Shown: one piece after another, positions 34,301 through 41,616 of the stretch
Position numbering within the stretch: position 1 is the first letter of the stretch
Layout of the letters: every line of letters begins with the position of its first letter
From: Diphasiastrum complanatum
Lineage: Eukaryota > Streptophyta > Lycopodiopsida > Lycopodiales > Lycopodiaceae
Length of the DNA stretch: 64,000 nt
Direction: 5' to 3'
Assembly: GCA_029204225.1 (NCBI GenBank)
Contig: CM055094.1
Coordinates: 62,698,442-62,762,441 of the forward strand
The notes under the pieces: model-generated
The model's input: only the letters and a program-made list of their open reading frames with translations
Told to the model about the DNA's origin: nothing
Databases searched by the model: none
Position numbers and translations under genes: made by a program

Positions 34301-34762
34301 GCAGTGATGGTGGGTATTATGGTTCAGTAAAAAACTGTTAGAATGAGCTTCAGCGTACCTCAGCAGCACCTAAAGCAAGGCGCTTAGCATAATCATCTGC
34401 CACATGTTGCATTTCTGTGCCACTGATTCCGTCATGGTGTTGGAGAACTGCCATGGCCTCCTCCAAAGAGTCAGTGGTTGGACCAACTTTACTTTTTCCA
34501 ATTAAGAACTCAAGTTGCCTTGCAACCTGTGATGTCAACATCAACAATAAGCTTCAGATTATGCTTTGCAAGCCCTGAATCCTTTAAGACTGTATTTCAC
34601 AACATTTTGACTTGTATACTATGTGCGCAGTATAGAGGAAAGATATAAGGATTAGGATGTGAACGTACTTGCAAATAAGCAGAGAGTTGACGCACATATC
34701 TTTTCAAAGTAGGGCGACTGGTGAAATATCCTGTCCAGTAACAATGTGGACAGTCTGCATAC
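16248..34762 (-). CDS. Alpha-mannosidase (GH38), seven internal exons of a gene with very large introns
   Basis: Seven exons (34669-34762, 34359-34526, 20272-20433, 20002-20067, 17063-17119, 16552-16768, 16248-16372) join in frame with no stop, and every boundary has GT-AG. The 889 nt encode about 296 residues: the end of the GH38 N-terminal domain ([10 protein letters not shown]), the middle domain ([20 protein letters not shown]) and the start of the C-terminal domain ([34 protein letters not shown]). Family members remove alpha-linked mannose from glycans in the vacuole, cell wall space or lysosome. The exons with the catalytic nucleophile and the last roughly 400 residues are not seen, so either the flanking introns exceed 16 and 29 kb or the gene is truncated. 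Introns are 142, 13925, 204, 2882, 294 and 179 bp. Confidence 0.92.
16552..16768 (-). CDS. Alpha-mannosidase exon 6 of 7 visible
   Basis: 217 nt (72 codons plus one base), [20 protein letters not shown] through TTSMANNP. It includes [18 protein letters not shown], the conserved SVPPxGY strand of the C-terminal domain. Acceptor ...CTCCAG, donor GTAAGT. Confidence 0.93.
17063..17119 (-). CDS. Alpha-mannosidase exon 5 of 7 visible
   Basis: 57 nt, 19 codons, [19 protein letters not shown]. It continues directly from the SGKSL of the preceding exon as in known family members. Acceptor ...CAATCAG, donor GTAAGC. Confidence 0.93.
17120..20001 (+). other. 2.9 kb intron with decayed Ty3/gypsy fragments
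   Basis: On the plus strand, 17575-17700 reads [20 protein letters not shown] then [11 protein letters not shown], an integrase core fragment, and 18899-19156 reads [17 protein letters not shown], a retropepsin fragment with its catalytic Asp changed to Asn. The protease piece lies downstream of the integrase piece, the reverse of their order in an element, so they come from a rearranged or from two separate insertions. The rest holds nothing I recognise. Confidence 0.6.
20002..20067 (-). CDS. Alpha-mannosidase exon 4 of 7 visible
   Basis: 66 nt, 22 codons, [20 protein letters not shown] plus SL. The [10 protein letters not shown] motif is characteristic of plant alpha-mannosidases. Acceptor ...TGCACAG, donor GTATTT. 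Confidence 0.93.
20272..20433 (-). CDS. Alpha-mannosidase exon 3 of 7 visible
   Basis: 162 nt, 54 whole codons, [20 protein letters not shown] through LLKVQQ. Acceptor ...TTATCAG, donor GTGAGC. Similarity to the family is weaker here, as expected for the linker after the middle domain, but position and open frame fit. Confidence 0.85.
20640..23170. repeat. Two direct copies of a 1.25 kb intronic repeat
   Basis: About 20640-21900 and 21900-23170 are diverged copies in the same orientation. Shared phrases include GAATGTAAGAACAATA, CTGAAAATCAA, CATCCTCAAAAAAAATGTCCT, GAAATCGATGAAGCTGGAAA and GGACCTGAA. A partial third copy lies at about 23880-24120. Phrases such as AGGCCT-TTAT resemble those near 35570, suggesting old LTR material. 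No coding potential is evident. Confidence 0.6.
23171..25039. other. Intronic sequence, no feature recognised apart from a partial repeat
   Basis: Apart from the partial third repeat copy at about 23880-24120 I see nothing coding. Frames here are short and AT-rich. Confidence 0.4.
25040..26170 (+). mobile_element. LINE-A, 5' fragment with ORF1/ORF2 junction
   Basis: It starts with imperfect repeats of GCGATGGTGAACC (25100-25170) and a 5' UTR rich in CAGATTGGGCGCA words. It then has a shortened ORF1 (25646-25957) that lacks most of the coiled coil but keeps the C-terminal domain ([37 protein letters not shown]). ORF1 ends at TAG 25955-25957. ORF2 continues in the same frame ([16 protein letters not shown] in shifted form) and is cut off by gypsy-4 near 26170. 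Confidence 0.8.
26186..26815 (+). pseudogene. Gypsy-4 reverse transcriptase, N-terminal part
   Basis: It reads [40 protein letters not shown], a stop at 26525, then [33 protein letters not shown] and [12 protein letters not shown], where copia-1 interrupts it. Confidence 0.88.
26824..27690 (-). pseudogene. Copia-1 reverse transcriptase (C-terminal) and RNase H
   Basis: Reading down the minus strand: [25 protein letters not shown], the catalytic [24 protein letters not shown], then after a frameshift [47 protein letters not shown] and SSSEAEF of RNase H. The remaining 60 or so residues of RNase H are missing. Confidence 0.92.
27690..28300 (-). pseudogene. Copia-1 reverse transcriptase N-terminus and linker
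   Basis: 27690-28088 encodes [52 protein letters not shown] and QLDIKTAF, the N-terminal RT motifs of Ty1/copia. Upstream of it the linker between integrase and RT is in two frames ([18 protein letters not shown]). Frameshifts separate it from integrase on one side and from the YVDD half on the other. Confidence 0.88.
28301..30736 (-). pseudogene. Copia-1 gag-protease-integrase frame with one in-frame stop
   Basis: Starting near 30736 ([20 protein letters not shown]), the frame runs through the gag domain ([21 protein letters not shown]), a TAA at 30542-30544, [14 protein letters not shown] knuckle, the protease site [11 protein letters not shown], the pre-integrase HHCC ([18 protein letters not shown]) and the integrase core ([34 protein letters not shown]), then the retroviral-pol-like module ([10 protein letters not shown]). 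The two halves are in the same frame, so this 2.4 kb stretch has a single stop. Confidence 0.93.
30737..31423 (-). other. Copia-1 leader
   Basis: The region between primer site and gag is about 690 bases with no coding potential. It contains repeated GGGCGCC words near 31170, 31240, 31275 and 31390. Confidence 0.6.
31424..31435 (-). other. Copia-1 primer binding site
   Basis: TGGTTTCAGAGC on the minus strand, abutting the LTR; one mismatch to the common initiator-Met tRNA site TGGTATCAGAGC. Confidence 0.8.
31436..31881 (-). repeat. Copia-1 5' LTR
   Basis: 446 bp, TGTTAG...CTACA. The stretch containing CCATAGGTTACTTTGACCC and AAAAGGTCGAG is shared with the LTR at 46453-46954, showing the same family. 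Confidence 0.88.
31882..33196 (+). pseudogene. Gypsy-4 RT C-terminus, RNase H and integrase zinc region
   Basis: It reads [24 protein letters not shown] (the catalytic YLDD is changed to FLHD), [27 protein letters not shown], then [22 protein letters not shown], and [14 protein letters not shown] of the integrase zinc domain. The integrase core is missing: the frame runs within about 60 bases into a G-rich polypurine tract (33185-33194). Confidence 0.88.
33197..33649 (+). repeat. Gypsy-4 3' LTR
   Basis: It follows the polypurine tract, begins TGTTATG and ends GTAACA. It has a TATATA box (33356-33361) and a CACGTG G-box near 33283. No partner LTR is present. The long open frame across it (33184-33636) is not a protein gene. 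Confidence 0.8.
33650..34358. other. Remaining intron sequence, nothing recognised
   Basis: AT-rich sequence between the gypsy-4 LTR and the mannosidase exon at 34359. I see no repeat or coding signal. Confidence 0.4.
34359..34526 (-). CDS. Alpha-mannosidase exon 2 of 7 visible
   Basis: 168 nt, 56 whole codons, from [10 protein letters not shown] to [27 protein letters not shown] is the hallmark of the GH38 middle domain. Acceptor ...ATCACAG, donor GTACGC. The next exon in the gene lies 13.9 kb away, past nested retrotransposons. Confidence 0.96.
34669..34762 (-). CDS. Alpha-mannosidase exon 1 of 7 visible
   Basis: 94 nt: one base completing a codon, then 31 codons ending SAYLQ. It encodes [20 protein letters not shown], a signature close to the end of the GH38 catalytic domain. 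Acceptor ...ATGTAG precedes it and donor GTACGT follows. Confidence 0.93.
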
Positions 34763-35975
34763 CTACATATCAAGTAGCATTAGACTTGTATATGTTGAGA
34801 TTCTTCACTCATAACGACATGGAACAAAGATATCATCCACTTTAATACAGCAGTTCAATGGATAGCTACAGCAGTATGATAAGATTTACAACAAAAAATC
34901 ATATTAAATTTGACAACCAGGACTACGTTTGCTAGATGACAAATTGAATGGGATACAATTTGAATGCATTCATTTGAGAGCTAAAATGACTAAAAGTTAT
35001 GGTGTTAGAGACTTTGAGCAAATCTACAAACTTGCATTAGATCCTTAAGAGCAACCTCAAAAAGAGTGCCATTCATTTTGATTTGTTGTGCACTGCAAGT
35101 AAAATACATCCCAATTCATGCATGTACAAAAGAACAGAAAGAACAGCAACTATTACAGTAATCTCACTCAAATAGAAAAACATAGTGCACTCTCAGATTG
35201 AAAAAGTGACAAGACACAACCAGGATCTGTAGTTCAACAAATACACCATGAAAATTTGAACTTTATTGAATTGTTTGTTTGAAGGTTTCAAAACATATGT
35301 CTGACATCATGTAGTGAGATCATTGCATTTGGTGATTCGTAAACTTATGACACTATACTTTCGGAACAAGACCTTGTTAGAATTATGACCAATGTCACAC
35401 AAAATAACACAAAAGAACCTATGGAGATGAAACAGTACTAATCAAATGAATCTGACTCACTAACATACCAAATATCTCCAAAAGAATGCTACAACTTTAT
35501 ATTGGTACTTGCCTACGTGGAGCTATGCTAGTCTTAAGCTAAACAAACAACCAAAGAGAAATTAGGCTCACAAGCCTATTTATAGGTTAATTGGCCCTTA
35601 ACTTGACCTATTAGAGTTGAAAGTTTGTACCCTATTTTTTAAGCCCAGCTCATTAGACTATTTAATAGCCCTCAAATGTCAATAGTAAATGAGGGTCTAG
35701 AAAGGAACCAATCAAACAGCTTCAGATGTAAAGGATAATAGGTTACATAAGCGTTTAGTCTCAATCTCAAGTTGATGTGATGAGACACGGAGCTGGCCCA
35801 ATATAAATTTCAGACCATGTGATGTCTTGAATCTAAATAGCGTGGTAGAGCCGGGAATCTTGTTGTATCAAACTCCAAGAAATGAGTCCAACAGTGAACC
35901 TGCCATTCTTGAATGAGGTATGCTATATATAAGAAGCGTCTGATGTAGTCATGAGTAAAATTACGAGTATAGCCC
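34763..35975. other. Sequence upstream of the first visible mannosidase exon
   Basis: No GH38 exon is recognisable. If the gene continues upstream, this belongs to an intron extending through the LINE arrays. About 35560-35600 (AGGCTCACAAGCCTATTTAT) resembles parts of the intronic repeat at 20640-23170. Confidence 0.4.
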
Positions 35976-36715
35976 CTATCACACGGCCTGCGCTATCGTC
36001 TTGGGCAGTTGCGCATTTCCTCTCATCAACTTGCTATTGAGGCCGGTCGTGCATGGGATAACCCAAGAGAGCGTCACCTATGTTGCTTGTGCTTGTTGCA
36101 GAGGTGGAAGATGAAGCTCATTTCCTCCTCAAATGTCCGTTGTATTATGAGATACGGGGGAGGTATTATTGTCTCTTTCTCGATGGCCCGCATACACTTC
36201 GCAGTTTTGTCTCCTATCCTGATGCTCGTTGCTTGGGACTTCTTGTTCATGAGATGCTTACTCTCCGTCAGTCTCATCTGCCTGTACCGGAGACTCCCAA
36301 CAGATGTTTCTTACTAGCTTCTTTCGGACTCGAGCACATGCTGATGACTCCGACGATGAGATTCCTATCCATGTGCCGCCGTAGGAAAAGCCCAAATGTA
36401 GTCGCCACTTGCCTCCATCAGGGCCCACTGTACACTCCACTCGGGGGACACTTCACACTTACTTTTGCTAATATGTACATATTCTCCACCTGGCCCGGGT
36501 TGTGGGCATTGGTACTTTTTATGTAGTTCTTTTGTTATACTTGGCCCGGGTTGTGGGTTTATTTCACTTATGCTTTGTTCTGCTTTCATTTGTGGCTAGT
36601 TTATGGCATTTTATGGCCATGTCCTCCTATGGATGATGCGTTGCTTGTACATATTTTCTTTTTGGTCTTATGCACCCACGGGTGCCCAAAAGACGTTAAT
36701 AAAGCTTGCATATTT
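35976..36715 (+). mobile_element. LINE-B, 5'-truncated 3' end
   Basis: It starts inside ORF2 (GLRYRLGQL, SSHQLAIE in shifting frames), then the zinc region (EVEDEAHFLLKCPLYYEIRG) and 3' UTR. Near the end is the stem-loop GCACCC-AC-GGGTGC (36672-36685) inside GTCTT...AAGAC. It ends at GACGTTAATAAAG and is followed directly by LINE-C. Confidence 0.8.
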
Positions 36716-36719
36716 ACCT

Positions 36720-37561
36720 TCCAGGGAGACAGGCCTGGGGAAGGTGGAGCAGATTGAAGGGAACAAGGCCATTACACCTGAATTGAATGCACCGGTTCCA
36801 TTAGACTCCTACCTTGCCTATCAAATCCCTGCAGAACAATTACAACCTCGCAATATGTTTGACTTTGAATCTCTTAATGGCTACTTACAACATCAGTTCA
36901 ACAAAGTGCTACAATTTATCGAGACGTTGCAGCTACAAAATCAGAGGCTTCATGGAAAACTTATCAAGGTCAGTCTTCAGAATAAGGACTTACAAAGAAC
37001 TATTGACATGATGAAAGTGAGAGAGGTGCAGGATCTCCATTCACAGAAAGATGTGGAAAGTAAAATCTCGTCTTTGGCAAAGGAAGTGAAAGAAACTCGC
37101 ACTTGGGCTTCGGTTCTTAAGGGTAATGTTTCCTCTAACCAGGTTCAGCCCTCTTTAGGTAATTCTACTGTGGAGAATGATTTTACAGAACAAGAGAAAA
37201 GAGCCAAGAAAGCTCTTAATATCCGAGCTAAGGGTATTCCTAATGGAAACAATGCTCTTGATGAGGCGAAAGACCTTCTCATCTCTAAACTTTCACATAA
37301 TATCGAGGGATTTGACATTGCTTGGAGGAGCAAATTTGATGATAAAGTCTTATTCATAAAGTTCCGTTCCATTGAACAACGCAATGTTGCGTTACGCCTT
37401 AGAACTAAGCTCAAAGGCACTTTTATTTATATGGATGAAGATCTAACACACACACACAATGGCAAGCGAGGAAATTGATCATTCAGGAGGCCAATGCTCG
37501 GAATCAAAGAGTAGTCTTTATTGAAGGCAAGCCTAAATTCTATGATAAGATTTCACAATAG
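36720..37561 (+). pseudogene. LINE-C ORF1 protein, frameshifted near its end
   Basis: It resembles LINE-D ORF1: a coiled-coil region (LQLQNQRLHGKLIKVSLQNK), then AKKALNIRAKGIPNG, LISKLSHNIEGFDIAWRSKF, FIKFRSIEQRNVALRLR and KLKGTFIYMDEDLTHT. One extra AC in an (AC)n run at about 37446-37458 shifts the frame. Without it the frame reads on through VVFIEGKPKFYDKIS to TAG at 37559. It looks like dinucleotide slippage. Confidence 0.82.
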
Positions 37562-38503
37562 GAAGTCGAGGATCCCGGGCGGAACCGCTCGAGACCCCCT
37601 CAACCATTACAAATTGGTTTTTGGAATTGTAAGGGTGTGCTTTCATCTTCTTCAACAGGGGATTTTCACTCTTTTTTGCATAAATGTGATATTTTGCTCT
37701 TAGCAGAGACTCATGAATCACTGTATCGACCCCTTCCATCTATTCAGGATTATTCATGGCATTTAGCATACAGACCGTTCTTGAGAGGCAAAATCACACG
37801 TGGCTCGGGTGGTGTTGCATGTCTTACCAGAGAGGTATACAGTACTCATTTTAAATTGCTCAAAAGGGATCCCTTTGCGAGATTTATTTGGCTACAGTTT
37901 TTTGGTCACTACTTGGGGTTGCCTCAAGATCTCTTTATAGCAGTTCGTTATTTTGCGCCTCAGACATCAGCTTTTGCAGACTATGGTGGTGACCCGTTTC
38001 AATCTCTTTCAGATGATATTGTCAGTTATGCACAGCAGGGTCTTATTCTACTAGCAGGTGATTTTAATGCTCGCACCAGCACCCATCAGACAGAGTTTTA
38101 TGCAGATAGTGATTTCCTACACATTCAGGCTTTGGACATGGGTTTGGACAGGACTTCTCAGGATGCAAATACTCCAGCTACACACTTTGGTGAACAGTTG
38201 ATTGGACTAGCAGAAGCTCATTCTTTAGCCATTCTGAATGGCCTATATCGTTGGCCATCATCATCAGATTTTACTTGCCATCCTCACGGAGGTGGACACA
38301 GCGTTGTTGACTACTTCATTGGTTCACCGGCCCTGATTCCATTTCTTCATACTTTTCATATTATGCACCCTACCATCTCTGATCACTCTTTATTGCTCCT
38401 GTCCCTTGGCCATGCTACTCCTGGTTTTGTTACGCCATCTCCCACCCGCCGCCATCGTTCTTTTTCTCTCCTCCAAGTCTTCCTTCATACACTTCCTCTT
38501 TAA
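37562..38503 (+). pseudogene. LINE-C ORF2 endonuclease domain
   Basis: In the same frame as the end of ORF1 across the TAG, it reads [76 protein letters not shown] and ISDHSLLLLSL. These are the N, E, D-x-N and SDH motifs of an APE-type endonuclease that nicks target DNA. No AUG lies before these motifs. The frame breaks at 38503. Confidence 0.88.
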
Positions 38504-38731
38504 CCACACTACTCCACGACTTCCCCTTCTCATCCTCAGTAGACCAACAAGCAGCCTCAGTCGCTTCTTCACTCAGCCAATATTGCATATCCACCAAAAA
38601 CTTTCTCATCTCATAAACGCACTTAAAATAGATGGTATGATGATGAATGCCTCTCCCTACACAAGCAAGATGTTCACGCTCAATACCATTCTCCCGACAC
38701 CTTTGCACTTAAACAAAAGAAATATCATAGA

Positions 38732-40147
38732 ATGACTTTGCAAAAAAAGAACGCTTATTTTCAGTCTTTGGCACAGAAACTCGTAGACTCCTTGGACGAC
38801 TCCTCGTCCACCTTCTTCTGGAAGATGTTTTCTAAAAACTCCTGTAAGCCAGCTCCTATTGCCATCGAATCCTGGATTGACTATGCTACAAAACTCTATA
38901 CAATTGACTCTCCTCCCATCTCTCTCTCACCACGACCATCACAATTCACCCTTTTCACTCCTCCCACGATTGAAAATGCCATCAAAAATAGTCAAACCCA
39001 TAAAGCCATTGATGTTGACTCCCTAAGTATGGATTTCCTAAAACCTATCACCCATATTGTTGCTCCATACATCTCCCATGTTTTCAACCAATCTGTTATT
39101 TATGGCCTTCCCACACTTTGGTGTACCAACCTTTTGCACCCTATACTTAAGACTGGTGATCCTCTGAAGGTAGACAACTATCGCACTATTATGATCAGCC
39201 ACACTATGGCTAAGCTATATGGCTCGGTCATGCAGTCTATCATCAGCTCTCATGCAGAGACAGAGGAGTTATATGCTATGGGTCAGGCAGGTTATACAGC
39301 AGGCTACTCCACAGCTGACCAGGTATTCAGTCCTCATGGTTTCAGTATGATTTGGACTTTCTACATAGCTAGGGATTATCTATGTCTGACCTCCCAAATG
39401 GGACTCATACGTTCATTCGTCGACAGATCTACAGAGCATACATACAGACTGTCTGGTCTCACCTGGGTCCATCACGGGTTAAGCTTCAGTTCTATCGTAC
39501 TCACTTTCTTCACCTTGACGCTTCAGGGCTTATCGTTAGACCGAGTTATCTCTCTCAAGCATTGTCTTTTGGCCTGCGCTACCACATTGGTCAGCTTCGA
39601 GTCTCTTCTTATCAGCTGGCTATTGAGACAGGCAGATACACAGACACACCACGGCCCTTACGAATCTGTCAGTGTTGTACACTTTAGGAGGTTGAGGATG
39701 AGTTTCACTTCATTTTCAGATGTGATCCAGCTTTCTATGAAATCAGAGGCAAATATCAGTATCTCTATCGGGATATTCCACTCACTTGGTTCCTTCTTTG
39801 CCTATCCAGATGCAAGATGTGTTGGTTTGCTATTACGAGAGATGTTCTCTTTGAGATCTTCTCTTTTGTCAGAGGATCAGGATGTTGACCACAGCCAGCC
39901 ACATATTACACTTTTCTTTCAGAAAAGATTTAGAGATGATATTTCAAACAGTGAGATTGACATTCCAGCTCGACAACCGAAGCTCCAGCATCCTCCTCGA
40001 CCATCCAGATCCAGAGCGCTCCACCAAAGACCTCCATGTGTCTCACACCAGATCTCACAGTTTTTCTCTCAGTTAGTAAGTTTTTTCCCTCCGCGTCGCT
40101 GGTGGTTAAGCTACTGCTTTTGTACCCTCACCATAGCTGGAGGTTAA
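38732..40147 (+). pseudogene. LINE-C ORF2 RT remnant and C-terminal region
   Basis: The open part reads FFWKMFSKNS, AIESWIDYATKLY, LHPILKTGDPLKVDNYRTIM, QAGYTAGYSTADQVF, then jumps to sequence that in intact copies lies about 1 kb downstream (SDLPNGTHTFIRRQIYRAYI in another frame). The catalytic RT segment is deleted. The cysteine/histidine region and tail follow in shifted frames. Confidence 0.82.
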
Positions 40148-40300
40148 CTTTGGTTTTATTTCCGGTTTATTTTTGTGTTATTCTATGTTTTAGCTGATAG
40201 AAATATATCCGGCATGGACAATGCTCCTTTCTGATGTATTTTTTCTTTGTCTCATGTGCCCAAGGGCACTCTGTAGACATTAATACATTCTATTCTATTT

Positions 40301-40304
<4 letters not shown>

Positions 40305-40360
<56 letters not shown>
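40305..40360. repeat. (CT)n microsatellite between LINE-C and LINE-D
   Basis: 28 CT units directly after the LINE-C tail and before the LINE-D 5' UTR. Confidence 0.95.
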
Positions 40361-40362
<2 letters not shown>

Positions 40363-40654
40363 CGCTGCCCGCCCTGCTGGCTCTCTCTCTCTCTGGCGCT
40401 GCCCGCCCTGCTGGCGCTGCTGCCCGCCCTGCTGGTGCGCTGCCCGCCTGCTGGTGCGCTGCCCGCCCTGCTAGCGCTGCTGCCCTCTCTCTCTCTTGCG
40501 CGCCCACCCGCCCTGCTGGCGCTGCTGTCCGCCCTGCTGGCGCTGCAGTGCTGACCTTCGCACCTGCCCTACGCTGCCCTGCGCTGGTCTGCGCTACTGC
40601 GCTGCTACGCCTGGCCGTTTGTCTACACTGTCCTCCATCTGCTAACCGCCTCCT
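40361..40654 (+). repeat. LINE-D 5' UTR tandem repeats
   Basis: An imperfect GC-rich repeat of about 20 bp built on GCGCTGCCCGCCCTGCTG is present at least eight times, with short CT runs between units. Variable 5' UTR repeats often serve as LINE promoters. LINE-A and LINE-E have a different repeat, GCGATGGTG plus a short variable word. Confidence 0.7.
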
Positions 40655-41575
40655 ATGGCACCTAAGAAAAAGGGGGGTGTTCTTACACCCCCCTCCCTGT
40701 TGGACACCCCCCCATCACCGGTAGTGATGGAGGCGTCGTCTTCGGTGATAGAAACTAGTGACATTCCTGTCAACATGGCTGCCATTGACTACACTCCTTC
40801 CAAACCTACCGAAAGTCTTCTTGCTTATGATCTTAGTTTTATCCGACAAGAAATTCTTGGACTTAAGAAGCAACTACACCTCTTTGAAACTGAAAATAGC
40901 AAGTTAGCTAAGGATCTTTTTGGTGTCACGGAACGTGTGGAGCAGCTTGAGCAAGAAAATATATATCTTAAGCAACGAATTGCAGAAAAAAGTGTCTTGG
41001 AGGAGACTTCCAACAAGATCAATAGCTTGGAGAAACAAGTCGAGGAGACGAAAACGTGGGCAGCACTCTTCAAACCGGATGATATGGGCAGCAAACTCTC
41101 ATCACTCGCAAAACAAGTTGAAGAAACGACATCGATCCTTAAGCAAGGTAATCACTCTCAGATTTCATCTTTTCCGAAGGAAAACGATTTGGAGACAGTT
41201 TTGGGTGAACAAGCCAGAAGGGCCAAAAAAGCCTTTAACATTAGAGTAAGAGGCATTGCCAATGGTGGAAAACCGTTGGAAGAAGCTACGGATTTGCTCA
41301 TTTCCAAGTTATCTCATGTGGCTGATGGTTTTGATACTGCTTGGCGTAGTAAATTTGATGACAATGTTTTGTTTATCAAGTTCCGCTCGCTTTCACAACG
41401 CAATGCTGCCCTTCGGCTTAGGGCAAAGCTTAAAGGTACTTTCATTTATATGGATGATGACTTAACAAATACTCAATGGTTGGCAAGAAAAAAGATTATC
41501 CTCGAAGCGAAAGAGAAAGGGCAAAGGGTTGTTTTTATTGACGGGAAACCGAGATTTTTCGACCTTCCACAATAG
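40655..41575 (+). CDS. LINE-D ORF1 protein (L1-type RNA-binding protein)
   Basis: 306 residues starting at ATG 40655. Residues 1-60 are Pro/Ser-rich. Residues about 65-180 form a coiled coil (ILGLKKQLHLFETENSKLAK, RVEQLEQENIYLKQRI, KINSLEKQVEETK). Residues about 190-306 resemble the RRM and C-terminal domain of L1 ORF1p ([59 protein letters not shown]). ORF1p binds element RNA and forms trimers through the coiled coil. The frame ends at TAG 41573-41575 and ORF2 follows in the same frame. Confidence 0.88.
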   Translation: MAPKKKGGVLTPPSLLDTPPSPVVMEASSSVIETSDIPVNMAAIDYTPSKPTESLLAYDLSFIRQEILGLKKQLHLFETENSKLAKDLFGVTERVEQLEQENIYLKQRIAEKSVLEETSNKINSLEKQVEETKTWAALFKPDDMGSKLSSLAKQVEETTSILKQGNHSQISSFPKENDLETVLGEQARRAKKAFNIRVRGIANGGKPLEEATDLLISKLSHVADGFDTAWRSKFDDNVLFIKFRSLSQRNAALRLRAKLKGTFIYMDDDLTNTQWLARKKIILEAKEKGQRVVFIDGKPRFFDLPQ

Positions 41576-41616
41576 GAACTTGGGGCCCCCGGATATAGAA
41601 GCTACCCGAGATCCCC
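41576..41616 (+). promoter_or_regulatory. Candidate readthrough hairpin after the LINE-D UAG
   Basis: Counting from the first base after TAG, GGGG (7-10) can pair with CCCC (38-41), and CGG-TA (15-20) with TA-CCG (28-33). Comparable pairings occur at the same distance in copies A, C and J. The structure is inferred from inspection only. Confidence 0.5.

Larger units (their letters stand above)
20434..34358 (-). other. 13.9 kb alpha-mannosidase intron filled with retroelements
   Basis: The exons on both sides join in frame (LALGAAE to AEELVG). Inside are a 1.25 kb direct duplication (about 20640-23170), LINE-A, gypsy-4 and copia-1. The intron ends are canonical GT and AG. Confidence 0.88.
36716..40304 (+). 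mobile_element. LINE-C, long copy with the RT core deleted
   Basis: It has a 5'-truncated ORF1, the TAG junction (37559-37561), an endonuclease, the RT N-terminus, a deletion that removes the YADD core (near 39325), the C-terminal zinc region and a 3' UTR with the GTGCCC-AA-GGGCAC stem (40256-40269). It ends in ATTCTATTCTATTTTATTC, then (CT)n. Confidence 0.85.

Noticed and set aside
35043-35106. A possible minus-strand mannosidase exon (AQQIKMNGTLFEVALKDLMQ) with AG before and GT after
   Set aside because: The protein does not resemble the GH38 segment expected before [11 protein letters not shown], and such short spliceable frames arise by chance.
40234-40554. Frame encoding Leu/Ser and Ala/Leu repeats
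   Set aside because: Translation of a CT microsatellite and GC-rich 5' UTR repeats.
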